From Aralia elata (taxonomy: Eukaryota > Streptophyta > Magnoliopsida > Apiales > Araliaceae), in assembly GCA_034770075.1 (NCBI GenBank), contig CM068384.1, positions 40,335,182 through 40,399,181 of the forward strand: a DNA stretch of 64,000 nucleotides, written 5' to 3'. This document shows, piece after piece, positions 48,292 to 58,815 of the stretch. Position 1 is the first letter of the stretch. The number at the start of each line of letters is the position of its first letter. A program made the position numbers and the translations under genes. Under the pieces are notes generated by a model, which did not search any database, was not told the DNA's origin, and saw only the letters and a program-made list of their open reading frames with translations.

Positions 48292-50079
48292 TCCATCAAC
48301 ATCATTTTATCACCTAAAATTTGTATTAACAGTGAATGTGGTCGTGACAGATGGGGATGTGACCATATTTTTTTTTTTTGAACTAATGGGCGAAAAAGAA
48401 AATGTTTTATTTTAACAATAATAATACATGTATTATTACAACATATATTATTGAATTATTTTATCACAATGTGTTGCATAATATAAAAAATATCGAATAG
48501 TGCTTATGACCAAAGAATGAATACTAAAAGTATATGCAAAATTATGTGTATTGCTGGACTTGGTAATAGCTATTGGATCTACAATACATGGTAAATCCTC
48601 AATTAATTATAATTCAATAAAATAAGTTTTTTTTATCCGTAGTGATTTGAATTATTAAGCTGAAAGTAAAAATTCATATTTGCATCATACTCCCTCGGTT
48701 CCATATTAAGTGTCGTTTTAGCTTCATGCACATGAATTAAGAAAATCATTTAATACTATCATTTAATAATTAAAATTTGTATGAAATTCCATCACTACCC
48801 CTTTACGGGAAGTTGAAAACTATTAATACAAGAGAGAAAATTTCTTGGGACAATGAGAGAAGTTAGGGGTGATATTGGAAAGTAAATAACTTATTCTCCT
48901 AGAAAGTTGTAAATGACAAATAAATTGGAACAAATTTTTTCTTCTAAAAAGTCACTTATTATGGAATGGAGGTAGTATTATTTAACAAACAATAATATGA
49001 AAATATAAAATTTTTATGCGAGATAAACTCTCTTTATTATAATAATATGTTATGATGATAATCTCGTTTGGGCACGCACTGCTAGTGTATCAATTTTACG
49101 CGCATTTTGTATTTGTGTTTACTTTTTATAAAATATACTCGAAGTGAACATGGACGAATGAATTATTGCAAGATGAGAAACTTACGAACTGTACTCCGGT
49201 GTCGTTTAATATTCCAATTCCAGCCGAAGCAAAATTTGCACCAACTAGTAGCCTTTCCCCAGTTAGCTCTGGACTCAGATATGGTAATGTCGGCTCAGAG
49301 CCTATTTCCTCACCTAAAATAAATATTATCATGGCATTGAGAAAATAAGGCATTAACACACACAATAATAATAAATCTTAGTATCTCTTCATGCATAGCA
49401 TAGAATTTAATAATGGTTTCTCTTCACTATTAGATTTGCTAAAGGCTCTAATATAAATTTAATCGGTTTGAAATAGTTCTATAAAAGTTGAAAGATTGGA
49501 GTCTGGCAGTTTCTAACATTAACATTACTATGGATTTGGATTCCAAACCGTTTACATTAGATAGCTCATTTGGCAATCCAATAAAAATGAGTTACATTTG
49601 TATGGCGGAGAGTTGTATTCGCGTGATACTTGTATAACAAATGTTATCTAAAATGTAACTCTCTGTTTATTCAAATACAACTCATTTTTATAAACTGTTT
49701 GGAATAAGATCACTATTATACCTCGTGCATACACTATTTCACAAATGATAAAAATAATGTATGCACGAATTACTGTCAAACAAAGCGTGACTGCTCAACT
49801 CCCGCTAAAAATAATCATGTATAAAACTCAACTGATTATGTCAGGAATATTGAGCCCGTTAGAAAAACGGCCTGTAGGTCGGCCTGTAGGATAATCAATG
49901 CCATAAGGAGGCGAATCTGCGCGTGCAGTGGTAGCCAAGTAGTTGTTGTTTCCGCTATCGACTAGTGAGTCGCCAAACACGAAAAATGCACGAGCCTCAG
50001 CTTGCTTAGACAAAATAATTCCCATAGCCAAAAAATGACTAAAAACTGACCAGAAACTGGGGATCGATGAACTTGCCAT
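45503..50079 (-). CDS. GDSL esterase/lipase, LTL1-like clade, five exons
   Basis: Predicted 367-residue secreted serine hydrolase of the plant GDSL family, acting on lipid or acyl esters. Exons (minus): 50079-49833, 49313-49186, 48210-47968, 46573-46321, 45735-45503. All introns are GT-AG and the phases agree (1, 0, 0, 1). Residues 1-30 form a signal peptide. Block I is FVFGDSLVD (Ser38), block II GANFASAG (about 107-114), block III GGND (Asn170), block V DPFH (Asp328, His331), so all four catalytic blocks are intact. Length is normal for the family (350-370). I chose the Met at 50079, because the upstream in-frame Met (50103) would add eight residues before a good signal peptide. Sequence recalls Arabidopsis LTL1/At5g33370-type lipases, from memory. 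It is the only intact host gene in the window. Intron 2 holds a MITE and a microsatellite. Confidence 0.95.
48244..48291. repeat. (AAT)n microsatellite, about 15 units
   Basis: Uninterrupted ataataata run in intron 2 of the GDSL gene, about 35 bp from the exon 3 acceptor. Likely length-variable. Confidence 0.97.
48690..48975. mobile_element. Stowaway-type MITE in GDSL intron 2
   Basis: 286 bp with terminal inverted repeats CTCCCTCGGTTCCATA and (reversed right end) CTACCTCCATTCCATA, flanked by TA (48688-48689; 48976-48977). This matches the Stowaway/Tc1-mariner MITE signature. No coding capacity. Confidence 0.9.
49723..49768. repeat. 17-bp inverted repeat in GDSL intron 1
   Basis: Arms tcgtgcatacactattt and aaataatgtatgcacga pair with one mismatch around a 12-base loop. 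It may be a footprint of a small hairpin element; nothing more can be said. Confidence 0.6.
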
Positions 50080-50151
50080 AGCAGTGTTTGGCAAAAGCCA
50101 CAAAAGTTGCTTGTTACTGTGGTGCTACGTACTATGTAGGCAAAAAACACG

Positions 50152-50166
50152 ACTATATATATAAAA
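50152..50166 (-). promoter_or_regulatory. TATA box of the GDSL gene
   Basis: Minus strand reads TTTTATATATATAG about 75-85 bp upstream of the chosen ATG. The spacing suits a short 5' untranslated region. Confidence 0.65.
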
Positions 50167-50169
50167 CAT

Positions 50170-50790
50170 TTTGTCTCTTCTTTTAGGATTGAAACTAATT
50201 ATTCAACTACCAAGTACGCACAGCTAACACTAACAATTATGAGGTCTCGAAATACAGATAGGTAGTTAGGGTATATAATTGCACCCAAAAAAAAAAGTTA
50301 GGGCATATCCAATTAATTGACAGTTGTTTTCCATAGTTAGATTGTTCAATTATGCTTTTTCCCGCATCAAATTTTAAAATTTTATATTAAGTTCGTGTAA
50401 CATTTCCGTTCAATTGTTCTCTGAGATTTTTGTTTTTTTGAATTAAGACTTGGCCGAAAAGGCAGGAGGGGTGGGGAAGGGAGTGCCTTAAAGACATGTT
50501 GCCTACTTTTATGTCACTAATGAAAGTTTCAACTATTTGACCAATCATCACATGGGTACAACTTTATTGTAAAGTTAACCTTTAATTTAGGCAGACGATA
50601 ATGGTATAACAATATTGATGCTGTTAATATAAATATACCTTTATTTTATATTTATTTTAATAATATTTTAAAATTTTAATAATATTTATTTTTTTAACAA
50701 AATAATTATTACTTTAATATTATCAGTGACCTTAATTTAGTTACTATCATGTTTCAAAATATAAGACTAAACTGTTTTTTATTTTTGTTA
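50170..50790. other. AT-rich intergenic sequence upstream of the GDSL gene
   Basis: No gene is recognised. It would contain distal promoter elements of the GDSL gene. It is AT-rich in its right part (about 50630-50700). Confidence 0.4.
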
Positions 50791-50792
50791 TA

Positions 50793-51042
50793 CTCCCTCC
50801 GTTCCATATTATTTGATCATTATTGATTTTTTAAAGATAACTTAAGAGATTTTTAATTTTCATAGATTTTTTTAATTTTAATCAATATAATGATGAATAT
50901 TATAAACTATCTAAAAACTATTACTCATTATAAGTTTTATTGTTTCATCATTTTTAATGAGTCGTCTTAATTTTGAGTTTAAAAATATCTTAAATTAACT
51001 TTCAAAAATCAACGATGATCAAATAATTTGGAACAAATGGAC
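50793..51042. mobile_element. Stowaway-type MITE upstream of the GDSL gene
   Basis: 250 bp, left end CTCCCTCCGTTCCATATTA; reversed right end GTCCATTTGTTCCAAATTA. The ends share TTATTTGATCAT and then ATTGATTTTT-like inner repeats. Flanked by TA (50791-50792; 51043-51044). Distinct from the intron 2 copy. Confidence 0.88.
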
Positions 51043-51044
51043 TA

Positions 51045-52055
51045 TATTATAAGAGCATAATATAATAACTTTTGATAGTATCTATTATATTAAAGGAGAG
51101 TAGAAAAATAATTAATTTTTTGAAATTATGTTAGTCTTTTTCTTTTTCTTTTTCTTTTTTTTTCTTTTTTTCCCTTTTATTTTACTCTCTTATCTCTATT
51201 TTTACTTTTCACATTCTCTCTTAACCTCTACTCCTTTAACTTAATTTTTTTTGCACCTCAGCACACACATAATGTTGCCAGATGACTAGTAAATATAAAA
51301 GTTATTGTCTCTTTTTTAAGATTTATAAATTGTATTTTATTTAGAAAAATGCAAAACTTTTATTGTTGGAAATAATAATATAAACTACAAGCTAAGAATA
51401 ATAGACTTAATAAAATCCCTAAAAAATTGAGAATTCTTCCAAAATATCTTTTCCGTTATCCTTTCTCCGAGCAATATTTTTCATGAGAAGTCCTTTTTAA
51501 TTGAAAAATGATACATTCTCGAACAACAACTAACCAATAATATATATAGACCAGATGCTTTCGTATTCAATTATTTTGTCAACCAATAAAAGTTGGCATG
51601 TGTTTTGGTTTGTATATAGGCAAAGATTAAAAGAGTCTCTCCTTTTGGTCACAGGATTCAAGTGTTTATATATAGGCAGCATTAATACCCAAACAACCAA
51701 CTAAGTAGTGGGGCTAAGAGAGTGAGTGTGTGTAATCTTTTCTTTGTCACACGGCGAAGTGTGTTCATCTGTAATAAATAAATAAAAATACCCATAGATT
51801 TGGTATGTAGATTTGGGCAGTGGCGTAGCTATGTTGAGTTGGAGGAGCTTCCTAATTTAAAATTTTTAATATAATATTTTTTTTAATTTTAAAATATAAA
51901 ATGAAGTTGACTTCAAAAAATTAATATAAATATTTATAAATATATATTGATGTAAAATTATAAACCTTGTAATTAGTAGTATTTTTACATAATTTATGAT
52001 TTTTTTAACTATATTCTCTTAAATTAAAATAATTTATATCAACTTTAAATTTAAC
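51045..52055. other. Intergenic, with a weak plus-strand promoter-like stretch
   Basis: Around 51663-51676 tgtttatatatagg is TATA-like and is followed by a leader-like segment to about 51830, but no ORF follows. From 51826 cagtggcgtagc and AT-rich sequence look like a degraded transposon. Element G follows at 52061. A displaced or dead gene start is possible but unsupported by coding sequence. A pyrimidine-rich run lies at about 51130-51180. Confidence 0.3.
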
Positions 52056-52060
52056 TATAT

Positions 52061-52504
52061 TGTTAGGACCTGGGTTCGGGAGGCCCGACCCCACATGGAG
52101 GATTTGACCCTACGTGGAGGTCTTTGTTAGTTGGGGACAGTCCAGTTAAGCCGTTAAGGAATGTAATTTCCTAACTAGGTTGACTTGTAACTCAACCGGA
52201 TTAGTTTACATGATTTGATTGATGGTGACAGAACATTATACTGTCAAGTGGAGTCCAGACATAATAAGTGGGTGATGAGGTATAAATACAAGACTTTCCT
52301 CCTCATTTCAAAGGTAATGCAAAATCTAACACTAAAGCTATAAACCTCCATTGTTATACACCTTGAGACAGCCTGTACTAATTCTCACGCCTGAGTTATC
52401 CCCCGGCGGCAAAACCGCCTGGAACTCTGAGTGTGGTCTCGTTATTGTGCAGGATTGACACGTTTTTGGTGATTGAAGCGCGTAGTCGAATTTTGGCGTT
52501 AACA
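52061..52504 (+). repeat. Element G, 5' LTR with TATA box
   Basis: 444 bp, TGTTAGGACC...GGCGTTAACA. A TATA box tataaata at 52281-52288 marks the promoter. It is followed by a primer-site candidate tttgcgctagaaggaggg at 52505-52522; the same gcgctagaaggaggg motif recurs at the start of element H. Confidence 0.93.
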
Positions 52505-52575
52505 TTTGCGCTAGAAGGAGGGCCTTTTAGTGTTACTTTTCAATCACTGGTAAGATTAGAGTAAGAATAATAGAA

Positions 52576-53172
52576 ATGGTGAATACAGCTTTTAACGGAG
52601 AAGAGAGGTCAGCTGATTCTCATACCCCAACACGAAGGTCGGTCCTTGATCGACTTAGATCGTCGGCAAGGGAGAGGTTGGGACCGAAGGGTCAACCTAA
52701 GGCGCCCCTGCAAGTCCAGTCAGCCCCGGTTCGCCGTCGCTTGTTTCCTACTAATCAACAAACACCGGAACCTTCGACCCATATGGCGGGTAATCCGGCC
52801 CGAACCCTTTTTTACTTGGGAAATAACGCTGATCATGGGGACAAGCGACAATGGATTCTGACCCAACGTAGGGCAAAAAATCAGGATATAGTAGAAGCCT
52901 TACGCCAACAACAGCGAGAAATAGCTGAACCTTTGGCTAGGATGGAAGGAGAAGAGGAGGTCTCTTCAAGCCGACCCCATGGTCGACAACGTGTTAATCG
53001 AAGCCAATCTAGGACAAATCGTTCGGATGGTTCCGGACCAGTTCGGAGCAGGCACCATAGTCGCTCCCCAGTTTGGAGCAGGCACCATAGTCGCTCCCCA
53101 GTTCGGAGCAGGCATCATAGCCGCTCCCCAGTCCGTGGCAGGCATCGAACTCGCAGGATGAGAGCAGACTAA
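52576..53172 (+). pseudogene. Element G gag, N-terminal part with Arg/Ser repeats
   Basis: 198 codons beginning MVNTAFNGEERS. The N-terminal part is Arg-rich, and the QRRAKNQDIVEALRQQ segment resembles Tat gag N termini. From about residue 150 it carries a 30-bp tandem repeat encoding SRHHSRSPV units. One or two small indels between about 53150 and 53215 throw this frame out of register with the rest of gag. In the final frame the RS-rich repeat resumes from about 53216. Confidence 0.8.
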
Positions 53173-53215
53173 ATAGTCTCTCCCCAATCCGCGACAGGCA
53201 CCAAGCCCTTCGCGG

Positions 53216-56200
53216 CAGTTGAGCAGGCGACATAGCCGCTCCCCAGACCGCCGGAGGCAAAGAAGCCGCTCATAGGACAAAAGCAAGCCCATGAGCCGCA
53301 CACCAGACCGGAACAGGTGAGTAGGCCGTTCCAGGGATAATGTTTTCGTCGAAAGGGGATCAGGACAGGGTGGCAGGCCTAGATCGCCACCCCGAAGGGA
53401 TGAAGCCGATCCCCTCATCAGACGCTTGGCTGAGCTAGAAGAAAAATTGGCCGAAGTCGTTTGGGCTAAGGAGTTGCCGAATGCCACAAACTCGCCTTTC
53501 ACTCTGGAAATAGAGCAAGTAAAGGCAGACAAAACTAAGAAGATGCCGCCATTGGAGTCATATGACGGCACAGACGATCCCTATGATCATACTCACGAGT
53601 ATAACCAGATAATGAACTATTATGATCATCCCAATGTCGCCAAATGCCACATGTTTGTCACTACATTAAAACATGCAGCTCGGGAATGGATAGCGTCACT
53701 CTCCCCGAACTCCGTAGGATCGTGGCAAAATTTAAGTAACAAATTTCATGCGCGGTTCGGGAGTAACAAGAAGTGAGGGAAGTTGACCACAACTCTGACG
53801 CAGGTCAAACAGAGATCGGGGGAGAGTTTGGGTGAGTATATGAAGAGATTCCGAGAAATGGCTGGCACGGTAACTAACCTGAATATTCAGCAGGCGGTTG
53901 GGTTCTTCACTACGGGTCTGGATGCTACTAAATCAAAAGATTTATGGAAAGATCTCATCCTTAACCCGCCGATGGACCTGGATGAAACTTATGGTTGGGC
54001 AGAGGGACTCATCACGATAGAAGAGGCCTATAAGAGTTTGAATCCTCAAGATCGGTCAGAGGACAAATCGAAAGATAGGGACCGCAACTACGTCCCGCGA
54101 CTCGATAACTAACCAAAGCGTAATTTTTATGGCGGAGGTAGTTCAGGAGGTGGTTCGGGAGGTGGCAAACCGCCCTTTCCGAAGAAGAATGTCAATAAGG
54201 TTTACACCCCTCTTACGAAGGGTCGAGCAAAGATTCTTGAGGAAATTAGAGATCAGCCCTCATCTGAACTTAGCCCAACTATTACCCAATTTCACAGGGG
54301 AAATCCCAACCGTTATTGCGTATACCATCAGACATTTGGTCACGACACGAAGGATTGCTATAACTTAAAGGACCTGATAGAGAAGAAGATCCAAAATGGC
54401 GAGTTGGTGCAGTATGTGGTGGGTCGGCAGGACTCTGGTTCTGATGGCTGAAGCGGGGCAAATCATAATAGGCAGATAGAAGCGCCACCCTCATCGAACC
54501 CCCCTCTTCGAAACTGTGTTGATGTTATCACGGGGGGAACGTTCGGAAAGAAAGTCGAGAAGAAGAGGCGGGGATTGATGGATTCAATACTATCAGTTTC
54601 GGAACGACCTCTGATGAAAGATCGATTATTCCCCAATACGGTGATTTCTTTTACCGATGAGGATTATCCATCGGAGCCCATCGATCCGCATGAAGGGGCA
54701 TTAGCTATTATGGCGCAGGTCGGATCAATGGACATGAAGCGCATAATGATTGATAACGGATCTTCGGTTGATATATTGTATACTCACGCATACAATAGGT
54801 TAGACCTGGGGGGAGTAAGGATGGAGGTGGGACATGAACCCCCATTGTATGGATTGAGCAACGATCCAGTTCGGGTGGCTGGGATTGTTGAGCTTCCAGT
54901 GGTCTTCGGCACGACACCACGACAGGTGGAGGTTAAAGTAAGATTCTTTGTGGTGCAAGTGGATTCGGCCTACAACACCATCTTGGGTAGACCCACTTTG
55001 GCGGCACTACAAACAGTCACCTCGATATCTCACTTTAAGTTGAAATTCCCGACTCCGGAAGGGGTCAGTGAGGTAAAGGGCGACTTGGACATGGCACGGA
55101 GATGCTATCGAAATTCTCTGATATCTTCTGCGGTAGGAGTCAGTAAACAAAAACAAACGATGGCTATTGAGGTCGAGCCATTCACCGAGGGAAGTACAAA
55201 ACCCCTGGCCCTACCTACTGAGGAGACGGAAGAGATAGAGCTGATCCCGGGTAAAGGTAATAAGCTGGTCAAAATAGGCTCGGGACTGGCGAAGCCATTT
55301 CGGACAAATTTAATGGAATTGCTTCGGGTATATGCAGATATTTTTGCATGGGAACCTACTGATATCTCAGGAGTTGACAAATCGGTGGCTGTCCATAAGT
55401 TGTGTGTGGACCCATCCAAGAAGCCTATTCGGCAGAAGAGAAAGATCTTTGTTCCTGATAGGCAGAAGATCATTGATGATGAAATTGCCAAATTACTAAA
55501 AGCTGATTTCATTTATGAAATTGATTATCCAGAATGGTTAACAAATGTGGTCCTGGTGCGAAAGCAGAATGGTAAGTGGAGAGTCTGCATAGACTACACT
55601 GACTTGAATAAAGCCTGTCCGGAGGACTTCTACCCCCTTCCGCACATTGACTAGTTGATCGATGCTACTTCTGGATTTGATATGTTGAGCTTCATGGATG
55701 CCTTTTCGGGATACCACCAGATTTCTATGGATAAGAAGGATATCCCGAAGACATCATTCATTACGCATCGGGTAATATACGCTTACAAAAAAATGACGTT
55801 CGGATTACTGAATGCGGGGGCTACTTATCAGAGGATGATGAATTATATGTTTACGAAGTTATTAGGCTGAAGCATGGAGACATATGTGGATGACATGATC
55901 GTTAAAAGTATGGGAGCTCGGGATCATCTAGATGATCTAGAGAATTGCTTCGACACGACCAGAAAACATAAACTTCGGTTGCACCCGACCAAGTGTACTT
56001 TTGGCCTCGGTTCTGGCAAGTTTCTTGGGTATTTTCTTAGCAAGAGAGGGATTGAAGCCAACTCGGAAAAAATCAAAGCCATTTTGGACATGAAGTCTCC
56101 GCAGTTTTTTAAAGACGTACAACGATTGACAGGCAGGATTGTAGCACTTCGTCGATTCATGTCAAAGTCGGCTAAAAGGTGTTTACCCTTCTTCAATACT

Positions 56201-58468
56201 CTGAAAGGACCTAAAAATGAGAAGACTTTCCAATGGACTTCAGAGTGTGAAGATGCATTCCAAGGGATTAAAAGGTATCTGTCCTCAGCTCCTCTTTTGG
56301 TGAAACCCATCCCTGCGGAACCCTTATATCTGTATCTGGTGGCGAGCTCTATGGCTGTAGGAGCGGTTTTAGTTCGAGAGTTAGGGGGCAGGAAGTGCCC
56401 AGTCTACTATGTCAGCCACGTGCTTCGAGATGCTGAAACCAGATATCCCAATTTAGAAAATTTTGCCTATACACTAGTGATAACAAGCAGAAAGCTTAGG
56501 CATTATTTTCAAGGAAGGTTAGTGGTGATATATACAGATTAACCTTTGAAGAAGGTCATGAACAAGCCAGACCTGTCAGGGCGTCTTTCAGCCTGGGCAA
56601 TGGAATTGACTCAGTTCGCCCTGGAATATCATCCTTGGACGACAATAAAGGGCCAGGCACTTGCCAACTTTATAGTGGAATGTTCGTTCACCGAATCCGA
56701 CATCGATTCTTCTGGTCTGACTATGGGATCGGTATCCGACGCTCAACCTATTCATACTTCATGGATGCTTTATGTGGATGGCTCCTCGACTTCGGATGCT
56801 AGTGGGGCGGGAGTTGTTTTGATGAGTCTGGAGGGATTCAAGGTCCAGCAGGCTATTCGTTTTGGGTTCAAGGCAACCAATAACGAGGCAGAATACGAAG
56901 CTATTTTGGCCGGATTGCGGGTGGCAAGAAGTCTAGAAGTGCAACACTTAGTCATCTTCAGTGATTCACAATTAGTAGTCAGGTAGATATCAGGGGAAGA
57001 TGAAGCTCGAGGGGAAAGGATGACGAAGTACTTAGCTGCAGTAAAAGATCGACTACATTATTTCCAATCCTATAGCATACAAGGAGTTGACCGAGAGAAC
57101 AATATTATAGCCGACGCATTAGCAAGACTGGCAACGACAAAAGTTACTTCTTTCAGTGGGTCGGTGTATCTGGAAAATCTAAATGAGTCGAGTATACATA
57201 GATCAGGAGTATTTCCGATAGAGAGGATGTACTGTTGGCTCATGCCTTACATTACGTATTTGGCTGATGGCGTCCTTCCTTCGGATCGGATGCAAGCTAA
57301 AAGGATAAAACATCGAAGCTCCTTCTTTATACTAATCGACGGGGATTTATATCGGAGATCATTCTCTTCTCCATTGTAGAAGTGTCTGACTCCTTCAAAA
57401 GCGGATTACACACTTCGGGAAGTTCATGAGGGGATATGTGGAGATCACATGGGTGCTAAGGCATTGGCTTATAAGGTTTTAAGGCAGGGTTATTACTGGC
57501 CGACCATCTTCTAAGAAGCGAAGGAATATGTGAAAAAGTGCCCCAAATGTCAGTTAAATGGAACCATTCCTTATCAACCTCCCGAAGAGCTGTTTTCGGT
57601 CTTATCACCGATTCCGTTTGCTATATGGGGAATTGATATTTTGGGGCCATTGCCGAAAGCTAAGGGGCAGGTTAGTTTTGTTGTGGTAGCAATCGATTAT
57701 ATGACCAAATGGGTAGAAGCCAAACCTCTTCGAACAATTACGGAACAGGAGTGTTTAAAATTTTTCAAAGAATTTGTGGTCTATCGATTCGGGATTCCGA
57801 TGGTGCTCATTTCGGACAACGGGAGGCAGTTTGTAGGTTCGAAATTTGAGGAATTTCTCACGGATTTAGGGATTCAACACCGAAAGACTTTTGTTGCTCA
57901 TCCTCAGTCAAACGGGCAGGTAGAAGTTACCAATAGAACCCTACTCAATGGGATAAAAAGGAGTCTGGACGAAGCCAAAGGGAGATGGCCTGAAGAACTG
58001 CTTAGTATGTTGTGGGTCTATCGGACAACAACTAGAACAACAACGGGTGATTCACCATTTCGACTCGCCTACGTGACCGATGCCCTTGTCCCAGTTGAAA
58101 TCGGGTCTCCATCACTTCGGGTCAGTCAGTACCAGGAGCTATATAATGGCGAAAGACTTCGCCTTAACTTAGATTTGTTAGATGAAGTTTGGGAGTCTGC
58201 ATTGATAAAGTTAGCGACCTATCAGAGGAGAACTGCCAGACATTATAACAAAGGGGTGAAACTTAGAAGATTTGAAGTTGGCGACTTTGTGCTTCGGGAA
58301 GCGGCGACATCTACCCCCTAGAATTCAGGCAAACTTATGACGAATTGGGAAGGACCTTATGAAGTCATTGAGGTACCCAAGCCAGGAACTTACCGGCTTC
58401 GGGCTATGGATGGTTCGGATATTAAGAATACATGGCATGTTGGGAGACTTAGGAGATATTATCAGTAA
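53216..58468 (+). pseudogene. Element G gag-pol (Tat lineage), disabled only by nonsense mutations
   Basis: One continuous frame with no frameshift, broken by 12 premature stops (53273, 53318, 53774, 54110, 54449, 55652, 55868, 56540, 56984, 57377, 57512, 58319). Domains: gag core (about 53540-54000; SYDGTDDPYDH, REWIASL); CX2HX4HX4C knuckle CVYHQTFGHDTKDC (54317-54358); aspartic protease with IDNGSSVDIL (about 54750), Asn replacing the usual middle residue; RT (about 55440-56000) with YVDD at 55883-55894; RNase H (about 56290-56545); second, archaeal-type RNase H (about 56760-57130; YVDGSS, NNEAEYEA, SDSQLV); integrase with HX6H and CPKC zinc finger then D, D-35-E (WGIDILGP, ISDNG, NGQVE). 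The final TAA is at 58466-58468. Stops fit CAG, CAA or CGA changed by C to T. It cannot make its polyprotein without read-through. Confidence 0.95.
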
Positions 58469-58815
58469 GTCATGTTATTTTTTATTTCCAGTAATATAAA
58501 TTTGTATGTTTATCAATATGAAATGACATTAGTTTGTGCTGTTAAAAGCTTTTTACTATTTCGTTGATATTCAATATCGTTATAAATTGTACTTCTTATA
58601 TTTGGAGTTAAAAGAGTATAAACAAGAAATAAAAGATCCTATTGGGTTTGTGATGGAGGTTGTTCTTTGGTTTCTTCATCATCATCCGAAGAGTCGAGAA
58701 TGGAGATGTCTAACCCAGCTGCCTTCATCTTCTTCTTATGGCTTTAGTAGCCCTCAAAAAATTGAAGGATAACCTTGTCCGCCAGCTCGGGAGACTCGTT
58801 GTATTCTTTGATTAT
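58469..58815. other. Spacer between pol and the convergent antisense gene
   Basis: AT-rich 0.35 kb in which the two transcription units of element G converge. No gene is recognised; the 78-residue frame at 58536 has no features. Confidence 0.4.

Noticed and set aside
51663..51830. Start of a second host gene displaced by element G
   Set aside because: There is a TATA-like box and leader-like sequence, but no coding sequence follows on either side of G.
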